A stretch of 64,000 nt of DNA. It comes from Hyaloperonospora brassicae (lineage: Eukaryota; Oomycota; Peronosporomycetes; Peronosporales; Peronosporaceae). The stretch lies in assembly GCA_947650285.1 (NCBI GenBank), contig CANTFL010001488.1:310001-374000 (forward strand), in the 5' to 3' direction. Position 1 is the stretch's first letter; the number at the start of each line of letters is the position of its first letter. The translations under genes were made by a program, and so were the position numbers. The notes below the pieces were generated by a model that saw nothing but the letters and a program-made list of their open reading frames with translations, had not been told where the DNA came from and made no database searches. Shown piece by piece: positions 1-12,320 of this stretch.

Positions 1-1319
1 GTAGGTCGTCGTCGCTTGCCATTGCTGCTTTCGCCCGTGGTTGCAAAAGGTGGACATCGAAACAGTCGGTTGAGTTGACTTGGGCGGATATTACGTCTGC
101 AACATGATGTACGGTACTGGCTTGCACGTAACAGTGTATCGTCCAGCAACACTTTGGCCAACAGGCGCAAGTAAGGGAAACTCGCTTTCCTCCTTGTTTA
201 CGAAATAACTATTAGTACGCCAAGCAGCAGAAAGAAGGATAATGATAAGCAATTGAGTTAACGAACAGAGTGATCATTTCTGGCTTTCTAGCATGTTCTC
301 TCTCCCGACGCTGACACTAATCCAGTTACATCCGCCTTCATCGACCCACGTTTAGGTAGAGTCAATGCTCGACACCACATCGTATCAAGCTTCGTATCTT
401 GCTGCCGCCCTTAACTGGCTAACACGTAGCCCAGCTGCAATCAGCTCTCTGGTCACCCTTCTTTTAATGACGCAACCGACGATTTCCTGTTGTCCGGAAT
501 TTGCTGGCATCTTTCGACGCGTGGTTGTCAATTGGTGGATGTGACGATTGATAATTCCGCCATCGTTGCGTTAATTTACATAATGATGTAGGACCGCCTC
601 GCTAACTCTCGCTGCGCGCACCGCTGTCTGGGGTTCCCCGACGTGCTGCATAATCATCTATCATATCAATTGCGCTGATTTATAGTGCTTACGTCCTGAA
701 TCATGCAAACGAATCTACCTATGTGTCAAGTACTGATGAGAGTAGATTGAGGACTCGCCCGGCGCATTTTCCGAGGTCATGCCATATAAAATCATACACG
801 TGACCCTCTATAGTCACTTTGATTGACCTCATACTTTGCATTGTCGATATAAACTTCACTGTAGTGGTTTTTCTAGCGTCTTCTGGACCTTCCTGATGCA
901 CAGCTTACAACCCCCTCGAAGCCGACCAAACAGTACGCATGATATGATCGGTACCGTGAGCTTGATGTTGGCAATGACACGATTGAAATAACGACGTTGC
1001 CGTCGTGGGTTGTGTGAGAGTATTCGACTCACTCGTTGGTTAATATCGAATTTGACGAGAGTTCTAACCGCTTAGGAGCCCACTCAGGTCGGCGTTGGCT
1101 GTCACGGCAGCTCTGTGCTACCTTGCTTCCTCGTTCTGAGTTAGACACGACCTACGAGTACATTGATAACGTCAGTTTTACTTTGCACACGACGCAAAGA
1201 TTGAGTTTATATTGCTGTAAAAATTACAACATCATGATCGAACGAAGCTTCATAAACCACCAGTAGGCTTTGAGGTCAAAATCGCACGTGCATTGTCCAT
1301 ACAGATCTGACAAAAAAGC
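1..1319. other. No gene recognised at left edge
   Basis: Only short, overlapping small frames are present and none resembles a known family. On the minus strand, roughly the first 110 bases are open to the window edge in one frame and read like ordinary protein, so the 3' part of a gene lying to the left may begin here. I could not find a splice site or motif to prove it. Confidence 0.3.
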
Positions 1320-1820
1320 ATGAGAGAGATTGGCTTTTGGTGCTCCGGGCAAGAAGACCCAAGCGGCAATACTTCGGATGCCACCCGATTGAATCCTCTG
1401 GCGCTCGTTGATGACGTTTGGTTTGCTGAGAGCGATCCCGATTTGCTTCAGAAGATTGGGTGGTACCTCACTCGAGCTTTTGTAGAAAGCCACGAGTTTG
1501 CGTACAGCTTCTGTCGGTTCTCGACATGCTCGTTGGCGCTGGAGCAGCCTCGAGTTATGGGCGCATGCACGATGACCGACGGGGTTTACTGCTGGCCTGA
1601 GGGATACTGGCACTACATAGATCACCACCATGTGAAGCCACCGCAGGAATTCCTGGATCACGTGTTGAACAGCTATGACACATTAGTCGAGATGACGAGA
1701 AAGTCTCGGAACGAGAAAAAACTACTGCTTTGGGACTGCACTGAGCACGAAGCTGTAAATATGCCCCAGGGCATGCTGGAATGGATCACGAGCTACACAA
1801 CTGTTCAAGTTGATCTGTGA
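1320..1820 (+). CDS. Conserved-looking hypothetical protein, 166 aa
   Basis: Single-exon frame starting with ATG at 1320; an in-frame TGA at 1308-1310 fixes this as the first possible start unless an upstream exon exists. The protein is rich in Trp, Cys and His. Its second half (residues ~80-112) has a compact pattern with MTDGVYCWPEGYWHY followed by HHHVKPPQEFLDHVL, which looks like a small globular domain rather than random translation; the first half has WCSGQEDP and PLALVDDVW. There is no signal peptide and no membrane segment. I do not recognise the family and propose no function. The long antisense frame over the same bases is most likely its shadow. It could also be the last exon of a longer gene. 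Confidence 0.5.
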   Translation: MREIGFWCSGQEDPSGNTSDATRLNPLALVDDVWFAESDPDLLQKIGWYLTRAFVESHEFAYSFCRFSTCSLALEQPRVMGACTMTDGVYCWPEGYWHYIDHHHVKPPQEFLDHVLNSYDTLVEMTRKSRNEKKLLLWDCTEHEAVNMPQGMLEWITSYTTVQVDL

Positions 1821-2940
1821 CGCGATGAAGAGTTTGGCTCTGTTGTGGACAAGAGCCATTATTGAGCGCGACGGCGACTACCCATGGCCATTTGGGCGTA
1901 GATGCGTTGTTATGAATGACCTTCCGCCTCCTGTTTGTATTCTTGTTACACAGAGAAAGAGTTTGCGCGGAGGTCAAGTGCAAGAGCGTGTGTAGAACGT
2001 GTTGTGTGGCACTGTGTGCTGGGTATCGTGGGATTATGAAATGACACCGCTATTCTGAAGTGGGAAGACCGCAAAGGACATGCATCATTTGCACAAACGA
2101 TAGCATACAACAGACCATTCTCCTCATGTTTCTCGTAGTTGTTGCACGCAGTATCCACATTGCCTGGACGCAACAGCTTGCATTCCAAACGAAATGCGCG
2201 GTGACTAGTCCATCGTCAAGCTCTTTGTAAACCATCCAGCGCCCTGTTGACATTACAACGTGACCCAAGCGCGGTAATCCATATACCTAGGTGGTATATG
2301 GCAAGCTTGATCACGGTCTTGCTCTGCTTACCCCGTGATCCTTTCGTACTGCTGCTTGCATGACAGGCGAAGCAGTGAGAGGCAGCGGCTAAGTATGATC
2401 AAGAATAACGTACGGCGCGCATGCGTTAAACGTGGCCCTGTCCATTTTGCTTGTTCGTCATTGGCTTTCAGCGCTAACGCCCCCAGTGTGCAATCGTGAT
2501 CTCCTACGACGCCATGAACAGAGGCAAGGGCTTCATAGGTTGCGATTGTAGAATGGCGATCTTGCAATCATGCGCACTCACAGTTTCACATCCTAGTTGC
2601 ATTTTTCATGCGCGTCAAAAAAACAAGCGCGACTCAGGCCTCCCATTCCCCGGTGTCGCGATCGGTTTTGCTACACAAGGCAAAGCGTGGAAACTGAAAA
2701 CGATTGGTAGTAGGGATTAATCGACGCTCAATTATACCGCTCTGATGGTTTGTCTGCCAAGAAGGACGATTGATCCAGTCGCCCAGCGACGTAAGACATC
2801 TCCACATCCATCACATCAAGGACTCGTTCTGTGTCGTATGCGTTACACAGAGCCCAGTCTCCGAACGAGAGATCGAGAATGCGACGCTGGATGTCACACT
2901 ACTTGGCGATTGATTCTTTGATTCCAGGTCTTCTGAACTG
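1821..2940. other. Intergenic, no gene recognised
   Basis: Only short unconvincing frames. A single perfect 9 bp inverted repeat (2279-2287 with 2293-2301, loop 5) lies alone here; one such hairpin in a region this size is compatible with chance. Confidence 0.4.
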
Positions 2941-5182
2941 TTAATGCCTCGTTTTTATCAGCGCCACCTCATTTTCCGCCTTCGCAAGTACTTGAGCAGT
3001 GCAAGCCAATGGAGAGCGAACAGTCATCACGTACACGCACGTAGAAGGTTCATCCACACTCAATAACGTGTCTTCATCACCACACTCGAGGCTCACTGAC
3101 ACGGACCTACGCACATGACACTGTTAGCCATCACTCCAAATCGACTTTCCAATGGACATTTCGACGTCTCACCGCTCGGGGCCCTTGTAGCATCTGTGAC
3201 CATTAGTGTACCGCATGCTCGTGTAATCTACCGCAACATCGGGCGACATTTCATTGCCATCATGAACTGCCCAGCCATCCCACTTACCAAGAGTTGTATG
3301 GTCCTGCTTGACATCACTGAATGCGCAGAACTTGTAGCTGTATTTCTACTTGGACAAACGTTGTTCACTCGGCCATTCAGATGACACAATCAATATCAGC
3401 ACGCATTGTTTACACCAGACCTTACCTCAATACGCTTCTCGATGCACTTGTCCTTCAGCGCAAAATACGCACGATCCGGGCCATAGTCAAAGGAAGCAGT
3501 CTCGTGCTTGTCGCTTCGATCTTTCTCCAACTTAGCAATGTCCGACTGTATCTCCCGAAGCACGATCCGCAATGATTCTGCTACCGGCAACTTCATGTCA
3601 CTATCCAGCGTGGGACTTGACGTACGTACACGCAACATAGAACGTCAGAAAAGAAAGACTGGAAAGAGCGAGGACGTAACGTACAAAAGGTAGTGATAAG
3701 CATAAGTCGGTGTATCCCACACGACCTGCGCGGCCCACATCGCCGAGCTATAACCGTTGTAGACACTGCCTCCACCGAGTCGGCGAAACCAGGCCGAGCG
3801 AAAGGGATTCGGTACGCTCGAAAACTTGTCAATCAGGTCAGGAGCTGACAACACCCGCAATAAAACTCGTGGGCTGTACAGTAGCACCTCTACGAGCACA
3901 CGAACAGGAGAAACAATCAAGCCTATCAAAAAGCCACGTGCTGTGAGTAACGTACATTCACAACCTCTTCCATCAGTGCGAAAGGTTCGTACCGATGAGT
4001 CGGAGCACAGCAAGCCCAGCTCTTCTTCGACTCTCTGCTTCTCCATTGATTAGCGGTCCTAGTAAAGCTTCTCGCCACGTTTCTTCTCCTGAACGCGGGG
4101 TCCACCTGTAACAAGCGTGACATCGTTCTGCATCAGAAAAGCAGAAAAACCATGTAACGGCGATCAAGCAAGTGTGCACAACTTTGTAGTCGAGGGTTGG
4201 ATAGTGTGGTCCATGCGCAAGTAGTCCGCCACAGAAACTTTCGTGCCGTCCGGCAACTCTATCAGGCTCTTGACAATATGCTGACTTGAGTCCAACACCT
4301 CGAGCGCGCGTTCATCTTCTACTGGGTCGTTAAGCATACCGGCATCCGCCAGCTGAACAGCATCGAGTGTTTCAAACTCCACCGCTCCAATATCGTCGCT
4401 GCCGACCGTTCCGTCCAACGACTGCTCGTTGCTCCTGTCGACGCTCTCATCTCCACAATGACTTCGTTTCTCCTGCTTTCGCCTCGCCACTTCGAGGCGG
4501 TATTTCGTTTCCCGCAACTCCTCGCGCTCCTTGTGCACCGTGACTCTGTCCATCAGCAGCTTCAACGTCGCCAGGTCGTGCTCAATGGTCGTCTGCGACT
4601 CGTTGAGTTGCTCAAAGTACGAATCAATTTCCCCATCGACCGTCGCTTGACGCTTCTCATACCCGCGGCGCACCACTTCGAGTCGCTGTTTCGCCTCGTT
4701 CTTGAACGCTTCTGCAGCCCCTGCACACGCATTCGCACAGACTGAGACGCCGTCGCGTTCCTCGTCCGATCCATCGCAGCAGTCACAGACTCCATCGTGA
4801 ACTTGAGACGTGTGGATCTGTGTCCAGAAAAAAACAAACAGTTAGAAATGCTTTTTTTCACAAGTCGATCAATTGGCCTCACTTTTTTCGCAAAAAAACC
4901 GTTGTTTGCACAGTAAAATGCACTCGTGGCCACGTGGGAGCAGGCAGACGTGCCGGGTTCGTCGTCGCCCGCGTCACAGTCGCAGAAGTCGTCGTTCACG
5001 CGGCTGATTGGCAGATATTCAGACCGCCCACCCACGACGCAGAGGAAGTCACGGCCGAGGAACTTTTGCTCGTCGGACGGAGCGACGCCGTGGAGTGGCG
5101 ACGCTGAACAAGAGCGGGACACGAAGATGACGACGACGACGAAGAGGCCGAGTGCCGACACCAGTCGCACAGGGCGCAGCAT
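2941..5182 (-). CDS. Glucosidase II beta subunit (PRKCSH-like), multi-exon
   Basis: Non-catalytic subunit of ER glucosidase II, which trims glucose from N-glycans. ATG at 5182-5180 begins a hydrophobic signal segment (residues ~3-25). LDL-receptor-A-like Cys/Asp motifs follow (DFCDCDAGDDEPG; after the first intron, VCDCCDGSDE), then a Glu/Arg-rich coiled coil, the family-typical DYLRMDHTIQPS, a hydrophobic stretch, DYGPDRAYFALKDKCIEK, and a C-terminal MRH domain with LECGDEDTLLSVDEPSTC. Introns I can place: 4818-4882, about 4128-4182, 3616-3684, 3346-3425 and 3107-3172, each GT-AG and 55-80 bp. The stop is TAA at 2941-2943. No HDEL-type tail is visible. The exon at ~3960-4127 is odd: the frame that continues into the next exon holds TAG (4059-4061) and TAA (4050-4052), avoidable only by an extra 44 bp intron with a weak donor. 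The gene may be intact with that intron, or damaged. Confidence 0.85.
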
Positions 5183-5657
5183 GTTCGCGGATCGCGGTCG
5201 AGAAGGCGCGGCTTGCGATTTGACGCGTCGATTGGCTGATAAGATTGGCTCTTCCCGTTGTTTCGGCCAATCAGCTAACAAGCTAAGGCTGTCATCTTTT
5301 TATAGGCGGCCGCTGAATGTGTGTGGGACGCGCTGCGAGTATGACAAAGCACAGTGGCGGGTGGTCTCGTTTGCTCGTGTTGTGTGGTTGCTGCAACGTG
5401 CTAAGTACGGAGTACGTAGTGCCCTATGACACACAGTGCCACACGAATTGCTCGACTCGGTTCAGCTCTGAATGCAGCGACCTACTGCATCTCTTATTTT
5501 CGCGGACATCCTCAAATCACAAAATTTGGTATTTAGTCTAGACCAGAAACCGTCCTCGGCAGGGCCATTCACTTTCCGACTGACTGGCTGGCAGGAGCTC
5601 CTTCTTCTTACACTTCGAAGACCGTCTGACGTACTACGCACGAACGTCTCGAGCGCC
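5183..5657. promoter_or_regulatory. Shared divergent upstream region
   Basis: This ~475 bp interval separates the starts of two head-to-head genes, the glucosidase II beta subunit on the minus strand and the NIFK-like gene on the plus strand, so it must contain both promoters and 5' leaders. Open frames extend upstream of both ATGs (to 5281 and 5472) but add no recognisable domain, and I treat them as leader sequence. No clear TATA or initiator element was identified. Confidence 0.55.
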
Positions 5658-6404
5658 ATGGGGAACAAGAAGATTGCAGCGCAACTGGAGAAGCTGAAGG
5701 GCGACGACTGGGACTCGGACAGCGACAATGAGACGCCTGTCGCGTCTTCGTCCACTTTTGACAGCAAAAACGATCTGGTAAAGCTCCCGGCGGACGCAGA
5801 CGCCAGTGCCAGTGCGAAGGAGTCTGGCGGCAAGAAACGCAAGAGCAAGATGCAGCGCAAGAAAGACGCGACGGCAGTGTCTCAGCAGAAGACGGATGGG
5901 AAGGTGAAGGGCCAGTCGTCGAACGTTATTTATCTCGGCCGCATCCCCCACGGCTTTTACGAGAAGCAGATGATGGGCTTCTTCAAGCAATTCGGCATTG
6001 TTCGCCGTATACGACTGTCGCGCAACAAGCGCACGGGCAACTCGAAGCACTATGCGTTCATTCAGTTTGACGAGCCCGAGGTGGCGCAAATTGTGGCCGA
6101 CACGATGAATCAGTACCGACTCTTTGACCATACGCTCTCGTGCCACATCGTGCCGCCACATGCCGTCCACGAACGCATGTTTCTGGGTGCAAACACAGAG
6201 TTCAAACCGCATCCTCGAACTGCAATCAACCGCAATCGCCACAATGCGGAGAAAACGTACGAGCAGACGGTGGTCAACACGAAGCGTCTGGTGGCAAAGG
6301 AGCGCCAGAAACGCAAGGTGCTCAAGGCACTTGGCGTTGACTACGAGTTCCCTGGATATGAGGCGCAGATTCCTGTCAAGAAGCAGCACATTGTTTTCAC
6401 ATAA
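5658..6404 (+). CDS. NIFK/Nop15-like nucleolar RRM protein, 248 aa
   Basis: Single exon. ATG at 5658 sits in a good context (GCGCCATGG). Residues 1-88 are acidic then strongly basic and low in complexity (KKRKSKMQRKK at ~59-69), as expected of a nucleolar localisation region. One RRM spans residues ~89-167, with RNP2 VIYLGRIP (90-97), the loop RLSRNKRTGNSK and RNP1 KHYAFIQF (130-137). This layout, including the RTGNSK signature and the PP after the domain, matches the NIFK (human) / Nop15 (yeast) family, which acts in 60S ribosomal subunit biogenesis. A basic C-terminal tail follows. An upstream in-frame extension to 5472 has no family features and is probably 5' UTR. The gene looks intact, unlike most of the window. 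Confidence 0.9.
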   Translation: MGNKKIAAQLEKLKGDDWDSDSDNETPVASSSTFDSKNDLVKLPADADASASAKESGGKKRKSKMQRKKDATAVSQQKTDGKVKGQSSNVIYLGRIPHGFYEKQMMGFFKQFGIVRRIRLSRNKRTGNSKHYAFIQFDEPEVAQIVADTMNQYRLFDHTLSCHIVPPHAVHERMFLGANTEFKPHPRTAINRNRHNAEKTYEQTVVNTKRLVAKERQKRKVLKALGVDYEFPGYEAQIPVKKQHIVFT

Positions 6405-9400
6405 GACGGAGTAGAGGGGTGATGTTACAGACAGAACGTGTTGTTGGCCTGCCAAGGGTGAGTGTGCCCTTTGTTCTCGTGCATGTTACAGCTACGACTA
6501 AGCTATATTCAAGCCTTGCGAAATCGATGGTACTTTTCTAGCACTTCGTATGCTGCCCACCTTGTCACATCTCAACTATCGCTGATGACTGCAACAACGC
6601 GGTGTAGTATGTGAGCGCTAGTGGCATAGCGTGCTGTACCTCGCAAGTAGTCAGCATAATTTCTGCTCGCAGTATTTGCTGTTTTAGCGACGAAATGGCT
6701 TCTCGTGTTGACCTCTGATTATCCGTGCAGGATAGTAGAACAACCCTGGAGCGAAGATAGGCTCGACTCAGGTGACCTTAGGTTCCAGTCTCGCCATCAC
6801 CATTTCACCGGAGCGTATGTTTACAGATTTGAGAGACAGTTGGCTTTCTTGGGCGATCATCTTGCAGTTTGCACAGGTTGTGTCATCGTATAAAGCATTG
6901 AAATGGATTCAGAGCACCGATTTCAGTCAAGATAGTCACTGCCGATGTTGATTCATCGCTGCTCAAGACCCTGACTAGTCGTTGCCAATGCTGCAATCTA
7001 TCGTCAAGTCGCCTTGGCAAGCATCCGCAGGAGTTTAAATTGTTAGCTGGTCATTTTGACAACAGTTGCCGAAGGTTAAACTGATTATTTTCCATTGCCC
7101 ACAACAGCCATCAATCAAGATCGAATGTTGGACGCGGGCTGTTTTTCAAGCACGAATGATAGCATCAATGTGCATCTCCACAAGCATCCACCTGACAATC
7201 ACCATTATCCACCATTCGCTCGCTGCTGTCGCTATCCAATTTCTCATCGACCGATTTGTTTTCGCTTCTTTTTTACTTCGGCAGCTCGCTCACGTAAGTA
7301 TAAGATGTAATTGTCACAGAAGCTATCATTGCCGGCTGTCCAGGCTTCTATCGTCAGCAAGCGTAGATCAGGAAGGAGCATATTTGAAACGAGAACGAGA
7401 CTGGAAAGGCCACTGGTCAATGCAAGCCTCCGTATCCTTGGCATCACGGCAGCTGAAATTGCCACTTGCTAGCATACGCCACAATAATCGTGGGGTGATG
7501 TATATTGAGGTGTGCAATGGTGGATAGCAAGCAAAGGCGAAGAAAGCAGCGATTCGGTGGCCTTACTACCACAGGTATCTTTAGTAGCACCATACGCGCC
7601 GCCGAAGGAAGGAGCTAAATGCGTACTACCCAAAGTCGTAGTCTTTTCGTCACAAGGGTAATGTGGAAGAGACCGGCAGTGACTCTCCACACCCTTCGGC
7701 AATCATTCCTGCTCTTTCCGAGGCTCAGAAGGCACGTGCCATGTTCAAAATCTATCCGAGTTTCAAGAAGCTAGACCTACACAAGGCGAAAAACCAAGTT
7801 AGCAAAGGGGCGACTCGGCAATCATAGATGCACCGATAGAGTTATCCCGCAATATCTGAGAAAGGAGATAAAGAGGATACGTGCAAGACGCTTTTGCTTG
7901 TCAAGCTTCACCGTCAGGATGTGAACTGAACATTTGTTCAAGAAACATACGTGGTCCCAACCTTGCGGAACATACGTATTGCCTACCGTCGAAACAGTGG
8001 TTATGATAGTAAGCGCATTCTATCTGCCCTTATCGGTGATGACCAGCCTTTCCATTGGCGTATTTCGCCTCTTTTGTGTGTATGCGCAAGAGTGCATAAT
8101 GAACACGTCCTCGAAGCTTCCTCTCAATCACCCCAGACGATATACAAGTACGTTTTTCCCTTCTAGAAATGGTCTTGAAACTCTGAAATGTTAGGCACAC
8201 CCGCTACTTCCAACTTGACATGGCTTTACTCTAGCTGACCAGATGCATAGACTTCTATATCTTTCCTCTTCGATGACACAATCAGACCGATCAACAATTC
8301 TCGTTTAATTGTATTAGCAATTCAAATACGAGAGGGGTCGTTGCTACCTTGCCAAGCCGAATCACGACCTTCTGAACTTGTAAGATACACTATGCATCAT
8401 TTCAGCCCCAATGCCGACAACAGAACCGGAAATTATGCGCACTAAGATCGACTCCAGCAAGCCTCTCTTCACAAAAAGAGACAGTTGGCGAACGATCTCC
8501 GACGAAATCCATTATCGGATCTACGTCAATCATGCTGTTTCCTCTCGGTCAATCGTACTCTTCTTTTATTCTGTCTTCCTTCATTTGTACGTCATGAAGC
8601 TGGGCATTCTTTTCCTGATCATGGGATGCGAGAAAGTACCTGAATACGAAGGAGCACGTAAGACGATGGACTATTATGCTACAGCGATACATACCATAGC
8701 AGCAGATTCGGGCAGGCTGCTTCATGCAATTAGCGAGTGAAGGTTCAATAGGCTGCTTCCGCTGTCCGTAACAGAGTAAATAAGTCTATACGAAGACGCG
8801 GACAGTGATCTCAAAACAAGCATTAACGTGGGAGCACAACAAGACAACACAAACGAATGAAGTCCCGAGATAGTTGATCGATAAGACAGAGCTCTAGGAT
8901 CTTGGTATGCTCAATGCTACCTCTAAAGACCTAGCCATCTTTGACCGCGCAGGGCCTTCAACTCCCTATGGCAAGTAATCGAGAATTTGCAGCGCTACGT
9001 CAGGTGTGAGAAGATATTGTTTCTGGCAGGCCATTTACAGTAGATGCTACGCTCTGATGATAAAGAGATCGTTTTTGACACATCGTTAGGTGTTGAGGGT
9101 CGAGTGCAAGAACCGTTACAGGTAAGTCCCGGCCTCATCTGATTGACTATTTCAATGACAACTTGACATAGGAAACAAGAGATACCATCGTCGCGTTGAA
9201 CCATCGTAGGGCGATGGGCGGATCAGACGGACGCCATATGCAACTTGACATGGCCAAGTTGTAGTGTAGTGAGACATGCTTGCTATAATGCTGACAAATA
9301 AACTTACCGCTCAATATATTCTCCTTCTACTTCTATCTTTATTGCAAAAAGGCATAACGTCTACTTCCTAAATTACAGATCATGGATAATTCTATCGATT

Positions 9401-9879
9401 ATTACAAAATTTTAATGAGATCCTTAAGTATTGTGAGGAACGAAATGGCGGAAAGCATTCTCTTATAGATGGGAACGGCATGCCGGCAACCGATATTCCG
9501 AATGTGTGGATTCTCTTAAGAGTCTTCAGACTGTTAAGAGGAAACTATGAGCATCCGACAAACCCGCAGGTACGGTGCATTTGTAAAGATGATTGCTTAG
9601 TCCCGCTGATTGCGAGCTTGACAGCAAGCGATACTAACTATCGTTTTGACTGAGTGTAAGTCCTCCTGTCATCATGCGCCGCTTCAATTTGTAGCTGATT
9701 AAGGCAACAATGAGCCCATTGCTGATTGCTAATGAACAATGATAATGAATTTGTCGGCAACGAAGAATGAGGAGGATACTGGTCCGGATGAGGGAGGATT
9801 TGCTGTGGACTAGGTAGACATTCACAAAAATGGCCATGTAGACGAAACACTTTAGCATTAATATTAGCATTAATTTACG
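6405..9879. other. Intergenic, no gene recognised
   Basis: About 3.5 kb with only short frames. The frames at 8411-8740 (+, 109 aa) and around 7700-7800 (+) read somewhat like protein but have no recognisable motif and no complete gene structure. I see no LTRs, terminal inverted repeats or RNA gene. It probably holds decayed repeats too old to identify by eye. Confidence 0.4.
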
Positions 9880-10047
9880 GTAGTAGTAGTAGTAGTAGTA
9901 GTAGTAGGAGGAGGAGGAGGAGGAGGAGGAGGAGGAGGAGAGAAGGAGGAGTGGTAGCAGTTGTTTTTGTTTTGTTGCTATGGTTGCTGTTGTTGCTGCT
10001 GCTGAAATTGTTGTTGTTGCTTTAGTTGTTGAAGTTGCAGTAGCAGC
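9880..10047. repeat. Compound microsatellite
   Basis: A run of TAG/GTA trinucleotides (9880-9907) passes into GGA trinucleotides (to ~9956) and then into GTT/GCT-rich trinucleotide DNA. The apparent minus-strand frame across it encodes homopolymeric Tyr, Ser and Thr/Ala and is not a gene. Confidence 0.95.
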
Positions 10048-10217
10048 ATATAGGTCCAATTTAGTGTTATTGCTGTTATACCAACCATATGCAAACTTCT
10101 AGAGATATGAGGGAAATACCATCGCTTCATTATTTCCTAATAAACCTGTTGCTAGTTCTGCTACATATGTCAACTTCAATTAGATGTTTGCTCTGTTTCG
10201 ATTCGACCAATTTTGGC

Positions 10218-10412
10218 GGGATTTGTTATTCATCACTCACCTTATCGTTTGCCAGCACCCACCCTACAATTAGGGCCTCTGATTGGTCCAAGTGGCGAAT
10301 CAGAACTTAATATTAAACGACTTCCCTGACCCCTAACAACAACCACCTTGCACTACCATTTTGACCACCTTTCTTCTCGTTTTAACCCATAACGAACAGC
10401 CTCGCACCCCCT
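10218..10412. repeat. MULE left terminal inverted repeat
   Basis: About 195 bp pairing in reverse complement with 12650-12845. Shared blocks include GTTATTCATCACTCACC at the outer end, ATTGGTCCAAGTGG in the middle, and CAACCACCTTGCACTACC near the inner part. Confidence 0.9.
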
Positions 10413-10600
10413 TTATACCAACGCTTTGCCGCACGCATTAATTTCTCGAACAAAGCAAATGCATTGTGTTCAACAAACTGCTTATCCAGTGTCTGCACAA
10501 CAATACTAGCCCTAAACACATCAGTACCGATTATCGAAGTCACATATAGAGGGTTGCTGTTTCGAGAAGTACCTGTCATTAAAGGCTTCAATATGCCGAA

Positions 10601-12320
10601 TCACAAATTTTGGACTTCTAGACCTACTACTGACGGTAAAACTACCGGTAAAGTTAAATCCACTGGTGCTGGTGGTAATAGTTGACGACAGGTGCGGGAA
10701 TCATGGCCGGTTGCTTGGCAGATCCGACATCGTCGTAGCCGCACTATAGCACCCAAAGCAGCATCCGCATGCTCAAATAGCGATGATAGTCGCTGTGTTG
10801 ACCTCGTGGGACGAGCACGTGTCTGCACTCGCACAGGATCACGGATAACGGTCTCAGGGACTGCCAAAACATGGTCAAGGAAATGCGCTTGCGATGGTTT
10901 GGGGCATCGACATATTCGTCTCTAATCGTCTTTAATTCTGTCTGGATTGCAACTAGAGAGGACACGACCGTGGCATCCTTCAACATTTGTGGCTGGACCA
11001 GCCACCAATGTTGATCGAAATCATTGGCCGATAGTAATACACCTTAATGACGGAATGCATGGGCACAAGGAAAGCCCATTGTAGATGTCAATAAGCCTAA
11101 CAGTAAGAGTTATCATTCTGTCGCAGTCAGTCCATGCGAAATTGTCGAAGTCTACATAGCCTTGACAATCCCCATCATCTATAATCCGCTGCTAGTATTG
11201 CTAATGCGCAGCACGCAGACCTGTTACCGAACTATTTCCCATCACCGGTGAGAACATCGGACCAAGCTGCATGTTCACAATGGCACGCTGCTTAGCATTT
11301 TGCTGCACAACAACATCAATCTGACCTTCACAATCAAGGAGAACTGCCGAATCCACTGAGAGTTAATCACCTGCGACAAATGATTTGTCAGAAAGATGCG
11401 GGGGGAAATGATCGATGTATCATGCAACTTACCCGTTGACACAGAAATCCATTTCCTTATGAGCAGTATGGGCACTCTTTACGCGTGATGTCGTAACGTG
11501 ACCACGATGTCGTTTAGTGCGAAGAAAAACAGCGACAAATCTCTACTTAAACGTAAGCCAAGTCGTCTCGACATAGCGCACCGAGGCTTCAGGGAAGGTA
11601 ACATAAATTAACCCAAGTTGCATTCCATAATCTTTCATGGTTGTGGCAGCAACCAGTCGGTTTCAAGCTTTGTTGAACTCTTCCCAGGTCTCTGACATCC
11701 GAATGTTGACCTCAGCTTGGCAAAAATGTTTTTGCTGATGTTCCAGCGGCATAGCAAGCAATGCGCGTTCGGAAACGTCTCGGCAAGCGCGTTCATCAGT
11801 GCAAGCTCCCTATCAGTGACAAAGGTGAGTGCAGTGCCTAGTCCATGCGCCTGATGAACTTCTCGGATATGGCGCATTACCCAATGGTAGTCGGCAGGAT
11901 TCTCTTTCCGCATGAAACAGTAAGTAAAGGTAAAAATACAGTTTGTTGCTGTGACAACAACAATGTGGAGAAGAGGAAGTCCATATCTTTTGGTCTTGTA
12001 TTTTGTGTCAATCAACCATACACAACCAGCACTGTACATCCGACAAATCTCCTTTGCCGATGGGGATATTATCAACAGGTGAGAAGCTGTTGTTGTAGAT
12101 CAACCTGACAGAAGTATTCACTTGCTTCTACAGAGTCCAATAGAGCTTTTAGCGGAGAGCTGCCCGCCAGCATCCTTTTACGTTCTGCATGACGCAGGTT
12201 GTAAACGTCTTGAGATGTGTCCAAGGCATCATGGTTTTGCCGCAGTGAGGTGACTATGCGGCCAGGTTTCACTCTAGCACGTTTAAGATCCAAGACTTCT
12301 TGCCTATCTTCCCATATCAA
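10601..12320 (-). pseudogene. MULE transposase, frameshifted
   Basis: Read from 12320 downwards. An N-terminal helical segment (12320-12072) is followed, after a frameshift, by the catalytic MULE domain (12075-11635) with VWLIDTKYKTKRYGLPLL, the VTDRELALMNAL block that follows it, and CHLLCRW-like residues (here AHCLLCRW). About 700 bases of broken sequence follow, with a fragment SLTMFWQSLRP near 10870, and then a C-terminal CCHC knuckle CRICQATGHDSRTC (10729-10688). At least two frameshifts separate these blocks. The family catalyses cut-and-paste DNA transposition through acidic residues. The order of blocks matches oomycete/plant MULE transposases. Confidence 0.82.

Noticed and set aside
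1224..1661. Minus-strand 145-codon frame
   Set aside because: Opposite the better-supported plus-strand gene at 1320-1820; its composition (Arg, Leu, Cys-rich) is typical of an antisense shadow.
2279..2301. Perfect 9 bp hairpin, possible regulatory site or terminator
   Set aside because: One such hairpin is expected by chance in a window of this size, hairpin terminators do not apply to a eukaryotic nuclear genome, and no gene end is adjacent.
5634..6455. Minus-strand 273-codon frame
   Set aside because: Lies opposite the NIFK-like gene and has the Leu/Arg/His-rich composition of a shadow; no domain.
9634..10059. Minus-strand 141-codon open frame
   Set aside because: It is the translation of a trinucleotide microsatellite (runs of Ser, Tyr, Thr/Ala) and has no other protein features.
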